Source of the DNA: PMNU01 sp035479375
Lineage (GTDB): Bacteria > Patescibacteriota > Saccharimonadia > Saccharimonadales > UBA4665
DNA length: 64,000 nt
Direction: 5' to 3'
Assembly (NCBI GenBank): GCA_035479375.1
Contig: DATIIT010000004.1
Coordinates: forward strand, 77,655-141,654
Positions 25,014 to 31,374 of this stretch are shown piece by piece. The notes below the pieces were generated by a model that made no database searches, had not been told where the DNA came from, and saw only the letters and a program-made list of their open reading frames with translations. The number at the start of each line of letters is the position of its first letter. Positions within the stretch are counted from its first letter, which is position 1. A program made the position numbers and the translations under genes.

Positions 25014-25110
25014 ACCAGAGAGGACTTGAACTTATGCAACAGATGAGAAAATAGCAAAACAAAAAGCGTTCCAAAAATTGAACGCTTTTGTATCTGTAAA
25101 TTCAACTTGG
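25014..25110. repeat. 97-bp module-junction repeat, copy A
   Basis: This unit and 26124-26220 have the same length (97 bp) and order: ACCAG(A/G)GAGGACTTGAAC (a T-arm-like tRNA 3' part), ATGCAACAGAT, a CAAAACAAAAAG run into a hairpin, then CTTTTGTATCTGTAAATTCA and CTTGG. The second copy continues into an intact tRNA-Leu; this copy continues into the DVKITF ORF. Together they bracket the toxin-antitoxin/SemiSWEET segment. Confidence 0.8.
25062..25089. terminator. hairpin inside junction repeat A
   Basis: AAAAGCGTTC pairs with GAACGCTTTT. It is symmetrical for both strands and lacks an intact tRNA in front of it, although the downstream TGG end is kept. Confidence 0.6.
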
Positions 25111-25218
25111 TGCACCATTGCAGACGTTAAGATAACTTTTCCGGATGACCTAGAAGCCGATACAAAAGAGACTCGGGAGCTCCTCGATAGCTCTGCTGAT
25201 AAGCAACCGAAAGGTTAA
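25108..25218 (+). pseudogene. DVKITF ORF fragment, second copy
   Basis: An open stretch from TGG 25108 to TAA 25216-25218 reads ADVKITFPDDLEADTKETRE and LLDSS, aligned to the ORF at 12159-12323. Both copies keep GACGTTAAGATAACTTTT exactly. No ATG or GTG lies in frame upstream; a TTG at 25078 is possible. The stop touches the stop codon of the convergent toxin gene. Confidence 0.4.
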
Positions 25219-25485
25219 TTAATACACCTGATTATGCGAGCCGATGTCGAGAAATTCATAATGATTTTCGGTCTCTCGATACACAACCCGCAGGTCGCCA
25301 CCAATCGAAAAAGCACGTAGACCTTTCTTTGTCCCAACAAGCGGATGATCGTCTAAGGGATAGTCACGAATGCCCTCCGTAAATAATTTGAATCGGGCCT
25401 GGAATTGCTTCTTGCGTTTGGGGTTCGGAGAAATGCGGCTTTGAAAACTCTTTTCAAACTTACGGTGACGACGTATAGGCTTCAT
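25219..25485 (-). CDS. RelE/YafQ-type toxin (mRNA interferase)
   Basis: An 88-residue basic protein with the RelE fold pattern: RHRKFEKSFQSRI, then DYPLDDHPLVGTKKGLRAFSIGGDLRVVYRETE and FLDIGSHNQVY. The LxGxxxGxRxxxIxxDxRVVY core is that of YafQ/RelE ribosome-dependent mRNases. The gene follows its antitoxin by 2 nt. It is cargo of the second tRNA-Leu module, where it may stabilise the segment by post-segregational killing. Confidence 0.88.
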   Translation of the reverse strand: MKPIRRHRKFEKSFQSRISPNPKRKKQFQARFKLFTEGIRDYPLDDHPLVGTKKGLRAFSIGGDLRVVYRETENHYEFLDIGSHNQVY

Positions 25486-25487
25486 AC

Positions 25488-25766
25488 CTACAAGTCTTTC
25501 ATGAAGTCTTCGACAGAAGTAAATTCCTTTACCTTGCCTGCCTTCTTTTCCTCGTCAAGCTCGGCAATCATCTGCTCGTAGCGAGCGTTAGCTTCGGGGC
25601 TTAAGACTACCGCTTTACCGTCAAAATCAAGCTTGCGACCATCAGCCTCCGCCTTAGCCCATACCCGAATGTAAGCCTGCGCGGAATCAAAGCCTAAACT
25701 GTGAGCACGACGCTCCAAGCCTTCACGAACATCTTGATCAATAGGGATTTGTAGTTTTGTAGTCAT
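25488..25766 (-). CDS. RelB/DinJ-type antitoxin
   Basis: A 92-residue antitoxin. TTKLQIPIDQDVREGLERRAHSLGF is the ribbon-helix-helix DNA-binding start, and the acidic C-terminus (AELDEEKKAGKVKEFTSVED) should wrap the toxin. The promoter carries three TAC(T/C)AT boxes with an 11-bp period, as expected for a cooperative ribbon-helix-helix repressor. It is encoded first, toxin second, the usual order. Confidence 0.88.
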   Translation of the reverse strand: MTTKLQIPIDQDVREGLERRAHSLGFDSAQAYIRVWAKAEADGRKLDFDGKAVVLSPEANARYEQMIAELDEEKKAGKVKEFTSVEDFMKDL

Positions 25767-25804
25767 AGTACTAAAATGGTATCAAAATAGTATGGTAATG
25801 TCAA
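25765..25804 (-). promoter_or_regulatory. toxin-antitoxin promoter with 11-bp-spaced operator boxes
   Basis: On the minus strand TTGACA (25804-25799) and TACCAT (2581-25776 region, i.e. 25776-25781) are spaced by 17 bp. TACTAT/TACCAT boxes lie at 25765-25770, 25776-25781 and 25787-25792, exactly 11 bp apart, with a fourth overlapping at 25792-25797. The -10 box is itself one of these boxes, so the antitoxin should repress its own operon. Confidence 0.7.
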
Positions 25805-25811
25805 TTACGAA

Positions 25812-26084
25812 TTATTTGTCCTTACGATGGCGAAAATAGATTAAAGCCATTGCAAAATAGGTGCCAAATGTGACTACGGCAATACTTTGCCCAATTATCA
25901 GAGATACGTCACCTAGGGCGGCAAATTTAATGATAATAATTATGATTGCGGCGTAACGGATTGTCATTCCGGCGAGAGATAAATCCTCAGATGACTTTCT
26001 TCGGTAAATACGCCTAATCTGCAAGACGATATCAATATTTAGGGCAATATACGACAGAAGCGTTAACCAATCCAGAATATCCAT
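25812..26084 (-). CDS. SemiSWEET / PQ-loop-type small transporter
   Basis: A 90-residue protein with three helices. YIALNIDIVLQIRRIYRRKSSEDLSLAGM is the PQ-loop region (LQ replaces the usual PQ, followed by the typical KSSEDLS), then two further helices (IRYAAIIIIIIKFAALGDVS; IAVVTFGTYFAMALIYF). SemiSWEETs dimerise to pass sugars; the PQ-loop change leaves the substrate open. It is the third cargo gene of the tRNA-Leu modules. Confidence 0.8.
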   Translation of the reverse strand: MDILDWLTLLSYIALNIDIVLQIRRIYRRKSSEDLSLAGMTIRYAAIIIIIIKFAALGDVSLIIGQSIAVVTFGTYFAMALIYFRHRKDK

Positions 26085-26123
26085 ATGACTTAAGTTTAAC
26101 GCATGTCGACCTATAGGCCTATT

Positions 26124-26220
26124 ACCAGGGAGGACTTGAACCCATGCAACAGATCAAATACCACATCAAAACAAAAAGAGTTCGGAACCAAACTCTTTTG
26201 TATCTGTAAATTCATCTTGG
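26124..26220. repeat. 97-bp module-junction repeat, copy B (attached to tRNA-Leu)
   Basis: The counterpart of 25014-25110 with the same order of parts and the same length. It ends in the CCA of the intact tRNA-Leu(GAG). The T-arm-like motif GGACTTGAACCCATGCAACA occurs here in addition to the true T-arm of the tRNA ~100 nt away. Confidence 0.8.
26174..26199 (-). terminator. terminator of tRNA-Leu(GAG)
   Basis: AAAAGAGTT pairs with AACTCTTTT; on the minus strand the stem runs into TTTTTGTTTTG. It lies 19 nt past the CCA end of the tRNA. Confidence 0.75.
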
Positions 26221-26303
26221 TGCGCGAGAGAGGACTTGAACCTCCACAGGATTGCTCCCACTACCACCTCAAAGTAGCGCGTCTACCATTCCGCCACTCG
26301 CGC
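26218..26303 (-). tRNA. tRNA-Leu(GAG)
   Basis: An 86-nt class II tRNA on the minus strand: acceptor GCGCGAG/CTCGCGC, anticodon stem CTACT/GGTAG with loop TTGAGGT (anticodon GAG), long variable arm, T-loop GTTCAAGTC and encoded CCA. It is the anchor of the module stack at 24532-26220. Confidence 0.95.
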
Positions 26304-26401
26304 GTGTTGCCTGGCTATTTTAGCGGTTTTGGGGCAAAAATTCAAGATGCGCCGCCGCGCACGGCATGCAGCGCTGCCTAAAATACTTGCCACACCATAT
26401 T

Positions 26402-26414
26402 TATAATGTACAAT
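26402..26414 (+). promoter_or_regulatory. -10 boxes of the RNB-dsRBD gene
   Basis: TATAAT (26402-26407) and TACAAT (26409-26414) overlap in tandem; the second lies 8 nt before ATG 26423, so the message has no or almost no leader. An upstream in-frame start would lie before these boxes and is rejected. Confidence 0.55.
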
Positions 26415-26422
26415 CAAAACCT

Positions 26423-28159
26423 ATGCTTGAGCAGCCCCCGGCCGACCCAACTAATTATGCCCGCGCTTTTGGCACCGACTTCATGCTGCCCATGACCTGG
26501 CGCTACAAGCGGGAGGTGCGTACCGGCCTGGCTATAGACACAGGAGGTATGGCCGAGGACGCGCTCAGCTGGCAGCCAGGCCCAAATGACGGCCAGCACA
26601 TCCTCACAGTGAGTGTCGCCGACCCCGGCAGCTTCCTGTATGGTGCAGACCAGTTTATCGCCCAAGTTGCACGCGATGCCCACAGCACCACAACCGGCAG
26701 ACACATACACCCCCTGTCGTCGGCAGCTGTCCAACCCCGCCAGTTCGCGCTACTGGGAGAAGACGGGCGCCCTGCACTCAGCATCCACCTGCCCATCGAC
26801 AGGCACGGCCTGGGCGAAGCCTATGTGACACGCGACGTCTTATACGCCCAACGGCTCCACCCGCAGGAAGCCACTGCCATACTACACAATACCCACCACA
26901 GACAGCATGGAGTCCTGCGCGGCATACAGCAGGCGCTCACCCTGTACCGTGCGGGGCGCTACCGGCACATGCACAAGCCAGTCCCACCGAATGGTCTCGA
27001 CGGAGGCGAAAAACTGGTCACTGAAGCGACGCTGGCGGCCGGCCAAGGCATCGGCCGGCTTGCGCTGCGGCATGGCATCAGGCTTTTCCACGTCAATACC
27101 GCCATCCCCGCCGACCTGCTGCCGGAGATCTCCGACCCGCAGGACCGTGTAAGCCTCCTTGGCTCATTTTCCCAAAAATGGTTGGACACGCGGCTCCCGG
27201 TAGTGAACACCCAGTATGGCGTAGACTCCCTGGCGCCAATCAGCCGGTCGCTGCGGGATACTATATCTTTTATTAATAACTGCAACATAGTGGCGCCACT
27301 CCTCTACGGCCAACCAGCGCCATTTCCTGCAGATATCATGCGCAGCATCGCCCGGAGCGAGAATGGGCGCCAGGCGGAAAACCAACGGAGGCAGGCGGTA
27401 CGCGCCCGGCTATTAGAGTGGGACACCGTTACGGCTGACGCCCTCGGGTTGCAGGCCATGCTGGAATTAGGGAAATATGTGTCGCCAACAGTGCTAACCA
27501 AAGCCCTCTTTGAGGCTGCCGGCCGAGAGCGAGACATACAACATGCCAAAGAAACTGCAGCGGGCATAATCGCCGCACATCCCTACCTGGCAAACGTCGT
27601 TATACAGCTGGCCACGGCGCGGCGCCACATTGACCCAGCGCTTGCCGCCGGGCTGACGTTTAAAGTTCCCGGCAGCCGTAACCCGAAAAGCACAGAAACA
27701 TTAGAGAGCCAGATCGGTTTTCTGGGGGAAATAGCCGGGCTGCCACGCTTGCGGCACCAGCTTGTGGAACGGGCCAGGGAGCGCGCCAACAACCGGGCCG
27801 CCAGCGCGGCTGCGACCCTGAAAGTTGAACGAGCGCCCGCCGCCCCCGTCCCAGCTGGGCAGATAGACCAGAAGTCTAACGCGCTCACCCTCTTACATGG
27901 CCGCCAGGACGCCAACCGCGGCCAACACCCAACCTACACCTTCCCAGACGAAACCTCTAACGACTGCGTCGTCTACGTCATCGACACCGACCCTGACGCC
28001 ACGGTGTACACTGGCCTTGGGTCGGCCAGCACCAGGCAAGAGTCCAAGCACCTTGCGGCCGCCGACGTACTGCGCAAACTGCCCAAGCGGTCATTTGGTG
28101 CGGCCAACGACCACTGGCTCGCCGCACAAGCCGCGCGGGAAGGACAAGAAGGGCATTAG
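26423..28159 (+). CDS. RNase II/R-type catalytic-domain protein fused to a dsRNA-binding domain
   Basis: A 578-residue protein. The N-terminal ~350 residues follow the RNB (RNase II/R) order: LAIDTGGMAEDALSW where RNase R has IDxxxARDFDDA, then ILTVSVADPGSFL (xVxIADVSxFV), and YGVDSLAPISRSLRDTISFIN at the SPIRRYxD position. Asp39 and Asp46 of the metal site are kept, but the second and third acids are not both present, so activity is uncertain. The C-terminus (about 486-555: NALTLLHGRQ, TYTFPDETSN, TGLGSASTRQESKHLAAADV) is a double-stranded RNA binding domain. Cold-shock and S1 domains are absent. The protein probably binds or degrades structured RNA. It is convergent with the GlcD gene, 1 nt apart. 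Confidence 0.72.
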   Translation: MLEQPPADPTNYARAFGTDFMLPMTWRYKREVRTGLAIDTGGMAEDALSWQPGPNDGQHILTVSVADPGSFLYGADQFIAQVARDAHSTTTGRHIHPLSSAAVQPRQFALLGEDGRPALSIHLPIDRHGLGEAYVTRDVLYAQRLHPQEATAILHNTHHRQHGVLRGIQQALTLYRAGRYRHMHKPVPPNGLDGGEKLVTEATLAAGQGIGRLALRHGIRLFHVNTAIPADLLPEISDPQDRVSLLGSFSQKWLDTRLPVVNTQYGVDSLAPISRSLRDTISFINNCNIVAPLLYGQPAPFPADIMRSIARSENGRQAENQRRQAVRARLLEWDTVTADALGLQAMLELGKYVSPTVLTKALFEAAGRERDIQHAKETAAGIIAAHPYLANVVIQLATARRHIDPALAAGLTFKVPGSRNPKSTETLESQIGFLGEIAGLPRLRHQLVERARERANNRAASAAATLKVERAPAAPVPAGQIDQKSNALTLLHGRQDANRGQHPTYTFPDETSNDCVVYVIDTDPDATVYTGLGSASTRQESKHLAAADVLRKLPKRSFGAANDHWLAAQAAREGQEGH

Positions 28160-28160
28160 C

Positions 28161-29798
28161 CTACGACCGCGGCATATGGTCGTACAAATGGTCCATAGAA
28201 TAGCTGTTGCGCAGCAGTGGCTTGACCGCGTCGAGCGTGACGTTGACCTTTACGCCAGGGTTCAGCGTGCCGTACGGGTCAAAAATCTGCTTCACTTTTT
28301 GGAAGAGGGCGTAAATTTCTGGGCCGTACAATTTTTCTAGGTATGGGGCGCGAAGGCGGCCGTCGCCGTGCTCGCCGCTGGTGCTGCCGCCCAAGGAGAT
28401 CACCAAATTGTAGTATTCGTCCAGCAGGCGGAAGGCTTTTTGGCGGTCGCCCACCTGGCTGAGGTCCATAAATGGCTGCATGTGCAGGTTGGCGTCGCCG
28501 GCGTGTCCCCACACTGCGGCTTGCAGGTGGTTGCGGGCAAACAATTGGTACACGCCTTCCAGGTACTCGCGGAAACGCTCTGGCGGCACCACGCCGTCCT
28601 CAATAACTGGCAGCGCCTTCAGGCCGCCCTCGCCGTGCGCCACCACCGTGGCTGATGAGTGGCGGATTTTCCACAACTCCTCTTGCTTCACTGGGTCGGC
28701 TTCCTGCACCACGCTGCTAGCGTGCGCCTCCAAAAGCTTGCGCGCCTTTTTGGCGAGTTTTTTCTGGTTGCGCTCGCCGGGCGTGTCCAGCTCCACCAGC
28801 ATCACCACCTTGGGGAACGGCTTTGGCACTAAGTCTTTGAGCAAATTGGGGTTGAGCTTGTCTACCACGGTAAGCAGTTGCTCGTCCACCATCTCTATGG
28901 CACTGGGCATTTCGGGCAGGGCGCGCAGCTCCAGGACAGCGCTTTGGGCCTTCTCGATGCTGTCAAAATGGGCTACCAACAGCGTGGTCTGGGGGTTGTA
29001 GGCCTCGGTGTCCAGCACAATTTCGGTGATGATGCCGAGTGTGCCCTGCGATCCCACAAGCAGCGGCGTAAGGTCCAGCGAGCCGTCGCGCCGCTTGATG
29101 TCCATGAGGTCGTAGCCGGCGGAGTTCTTGGTGACGCCAAGGCGCATTTTTTCTATAAGCTCGGCGTTTTCGTCGCACATGGCGTCGATGGCGCGGTAGA
29201 TTTCGCCCTCAAAAGTGCTCAGGCCCAGCTTTTTGCCCAGCTCTTTTTTGGTGAGCCGGCCGGTTTCCATGACCTCGCCGTTGGCCAGGACAACACGCAG
29301 GGCGCGGACGTAATCGCGCGTGCTGCCATATTTGACGCTTTTTTCGCCGCTGGCGTTATTGGCCACGGCACCGCCGATGGTGGAATACTCCAGGCTAGCC
29401 GGAAAGGGCGGCAGGTAGCGGCCGTGCGTCTGCAGCGTTTGCTGCAGCTTGCCGTAGTTGGCGCCCGGCTCTACAATGGCCACGCCGGTTTTGTCGTCTA
29501 ATTCCAGGATGCGCCGCATGTGCGCCGGGAAGGCCAGCATGATGCCGCTGCCCAGCGCCGCGCCAGATTGGTCGGTGCCTGCGCCACGCGCCGTTATAGG
29601 GATGACACGGCCGCGCTCGGCCAGCTGCCAGGTGAAGCGCGCCGTTTTGCGCACGTCGTTTTCATTGCGCGGATACGCCACCAGCGCGGGCACAACAGAC
29701 AAAATGCTGCCATCGGTGGAAAAGTAGCGCCGGGCGTCCGGGCTAATCATCACCTCGCCAACTAAGTGCTCCTGTAAATAATGCGCAACTTTGCTCAT
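28161..29798 (-). CDS. FAD-linked oxidase of the GlcD / D-lactate dehydrogenase family
   Basis: A 545-residue FAD-binding PCMH-type oxidase. VPALVAYPRNENDVRKTARFTWQL and ITARGAGTDQSGAALGSGIML form the FAD-binding half, TIGGAVANNASGEKSVKYGSTRDYV the flavin contacts, and HAGDANLHMQPFMD with GEHGDGRLRAPYLEKLYG the substrate half. It oxidises a 2-hydroxy acid such as D-lactate or glycolate. The acceptor is not visible and no FeS partner (GlcF) is adjacent. In a fermenting epibiont this may re-oxidise or recover lactate. A ribosome site AGAGGGAA precedes the ATG. Confidence 0.93.
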   Translation of the reverse strand: MSKVAHYLQEHLVGEVMISPDARRYFSTDGSILSVVPALVAYPRNENDVRKTARFTWQLAERGRVIPITARGAGTDQSGAALGSGIMLAFPAHMRRILELDDKTGVAIVEPGANYGKLQQTLQTHGRYLPPFPASLEYSTIGGAVANNASGEKSVKYGSTRDYVRALRVVLANGEVMETGRLTKKELGKKLGLSTFEGEIYRAIDAMCDENAELIEKMRLGVTKNSAGYDLMDIKRRDGSLDLTPLLVGSQGTLGIITEIVLDTEAYNPQTTLLVAHFDSIEKAQSAVLELRALPEMPSAIEMVDEQLLTVVDKLNPNLLKDLVPKPFPKVVMLVELDTPGERNQKKLAKKARKLLEAHASSVVQEADPVKQEELWKIRHSSATVVAHGEGGLKALPVIEDGVVPPERFREYLEGVYQLFARNHLQAAVWGHAGDANLHMQPFMDLSQVGDRQKAFRLLDEYYNLVISLGGSTSGEHGDGRLRAPYLEKLYGPEIYALFQKVKQIFDPYGTLNPGVKVNVTLDAVKPLLRNSYSMDHLYDHMPRS

Positions 29799-29867
29799 CT
29801 GTTTTTGTTCCCTCTGGTGGGTGGCGTGGACGTTCTACTCATTAACTTTACCATGATAGCATAGCTG

Positions 29868-30821
29868 CTATTGCTGGCTGACGGTTATGTGCGTGGCGGC
29901 TTCGTCCATGGTGGCCATTTGGGCGGTGTCTGTGGGGCCGCTGGCACTAATGCACTGGCGGGCGATTTGGGCGCGGGTGGTGTCCTTGAGGATGACGACG
30001 CTGTAATGCACGCTGGCGTGCTTGCTGCCTTCGGTGAATTCATAGGTAAGGGTTGGCATGCTGTAGGCGGCCTTGCCGTCGGTACTCTTTAGCAGGAGCA
30101 CTTTGCCGGCGTTGGGGCCATCTACGGTGGCGCCGGCCTTGCGCAGGGCGTCAATTTGCGGCGCGACAATGGCGTTGGTGTCTGCGCCCGGCAATTGGAC
30201 GGCAGTGACGATGGCGATGCTCAGGTTGCAGGCTTTGTCTGCCGTGGCGCCCTTGACATTGTAGCTGTAGGCGTTAGCTTGGGTAACGCTGTTGGCGTCA
30301 AAGGCGCTGAGGTCGGCCGGCGGGCTAAATGTAATGGTGTTGAGCGTGCCCAGATCCACTGCACTGGCCGTGGCCGTGCCCGAAGATTTTTTGGCGGCGT
30401 TGTTGGCAGTGTCGTGTTTTTTGCCGCCAAACAAGAAGAACGCGGCGGCCACAATGGCAAGCAGCACCAGCAGGCCGGCAAGGACCAGCATGGGCGTGGG
30501 CTTTTTCTTGGGCGCGTTAGCGCCCATCATGCCGTCACCGCCAGCGCCGCCCATTACTGGGGTGGGCGCGCCCATATTGGGCATACCGCCGGGCGCCCCC
30601 ACTCCGGGCTGCATCGGCTGCGGGCCAGGCGCTGCCATACCCGGCATGGATGGCGGAGCGCCGGCGCCGGGCACGTTCCCCGGGGCGGGCGGCATCTGCG
30701 CCGGGCCGCCGAGGCCTTTTTGCCAGTCGGAGCCGCTTGTCCCGCCAGAACCCGGCGGCATCATTTGCGGGCCGCCAGGCACTTGCCCGTCAGCGCCTGG
30801 CTGGTTTGCATTCGGCTCCAT
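29868..30821 (-). CDS. surface protein with long Pro/Gly/Met tail
   Basis: A 317-residue protein. About 105 residues of Pro/Gly/Met/Gln tail (PGGPQMMPPGSGG, PGMAAPGPQPMQPGVG) are cytoplasmic, then KKKPTP and one helix (MLVLAGLLVLLAIVAAAFFLFGG), then a ~190-residue outer domain with two Cys (DKACNLSIAIV, ARQCISASG) that may form a disulfide. The ribosome site is AAGGGGG. Same plan as the proteins at 1027, 7284 and 22833. Function unknown. Confidence 0.75.
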   Translation of the reverse strand: MEPNANQPGADGQVPGGPQMMPPGSGGTSGSDWQKGLGGPAQMPPAPGNVPGAGAPPSMPGMAAPGPQPMQPGVGAPGGMPNMGAPTPVMGGAGGDGMMGANAPKKKPTPMLVLAGLLVLLAIVAAAFFLFGGKKHDTANNAAKKSSGTATASAVDLGTLNTITFSPPADLSAFDANSVTQANAYSYNVKGATADKACNLSIAIVTAVQLPGADTNAIVAPQIDALRKAGATVDGPNAGKVLLLKSTDGKAAYSMPTLTYEFTEGSKHASVHYSVVILKDTTRAQIARQCISASGPTDTAQMATMDEAATHITVSQQ

Positions 30822-31045
30822 GTCGCCCCCTTCTAAGACAATCTTATAATTGGCTTATTATAGCATGAGCGGGATCGGGCAGCTAGCGGGTGGGCGGCAA
30901 CCACTGGGAACCAACCTGGGAGTGGGGGCGGTTTGAAAAGGAATGGGGGCCCAAGCCAAAAAAGATTGGAGCGGAAAACTGACCGTAGACAATCCCCTTC
31001 TGTTGAAGGCCTTTGGCATTGGGTTTGATACTTGACCTTCGCCGC
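30822..31045. other. non-coding stretch upstream of tRNA-Leu(CAG) remnant
   Basis: About 220 bases with no convincing reading frame on either strand. Apart from the promoter (TATAAT-type) of the 30821 gene near its left edge I see nothing. By position it corresponds to the cargo part of the modules at the other tRNA genes, so it may be an emptied or decayed one. Confidence 0.4.
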
Positions 31046-31127
31046 GAAAGATTTGAAATCAAATAGCAGATACAAAACAAAAAGGCTCCGAGTTTCGGGA
31101 ACCTTCTTATCTGTAATGCTAATTTGG
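31046..31127. repeat. degenerate module junction behind tRNA-Leu(CAG)
   Basis: GAAAGATTTGAAATCAAATA then GCAGATA (31046-31072) matches the T-arm-like motif of the other junctions only loosely. An imperfect hairpin (31080-31105), TATCTGTAA and the CCA end of the tRNA follow in the same order and spacing. Confidence 0.45.
31080..31105 (-). terminator. terminator of tRNA-Leu(CAG)
   Basis: An imperfect stem (AAGG.TCCGA with TCGGGA.CCTT) is followed on the minus strand by TTTTTGTTTTG, as for the other tRNA-Leu. Confidence 0.6.
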
Positions 31128-31212
31128 TGCGCGAGAGAGGACTTGAACCTCCACGAGTGTTAAGCTCACTAGTACCTGAAACTAGCGCGTCTACCAATTC
31201 CGCCACTCGCGC
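31125..31212 (-). tRNA. tRNA-Leu(CAG)
   Basis: An 88-nt class II tRNA on the minus strand. Acceptor GCGCGAG/CTCGCGC, anticodon stem CTAGT/ACTAG with loop TTCAGGT (anticodon CAG), long variable arm, T-loop GTTCAAGTC, encoded CCA. Both tRNA-Leu genes share acceptor and T-arm sequence. Confidence 0.95.
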
Positions 31213-31263
31213 GTGAACTGGGATAGTATAACACAAGGTTGTCGCCAGGGGTAGTGCCTTGGA

Positions 31264-31363
31264 GGCAAAACGTAGGCGCTAAAAAGTTGGGTCAAGCGTA
31301 GTGCAACCGGAGCGCATATGCGCGCCGCGTGTAACGCACAACTTTTAGCGCCTACGTTTTGCC
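31264..31363. repeat. palindromic element copy 2 (51-nt core, ~25-bp arms)
   Basis: Arms 31264-31288 and 31340-31363 are complementary with one base missing on the right; the core is 31289-31339, exactly 51 nt, and reads GGGTCAAGCGTAGTGCA on the plus strand. The arm sequence has nothing in common with copy 1 except AAAAGTT/AACTTTT next to the core. It lies 11 nt past the stop codon of the binding-protein gene. Confidence 0.9.
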
Positions 31364-31374
31364 CTGGGCCGGGC

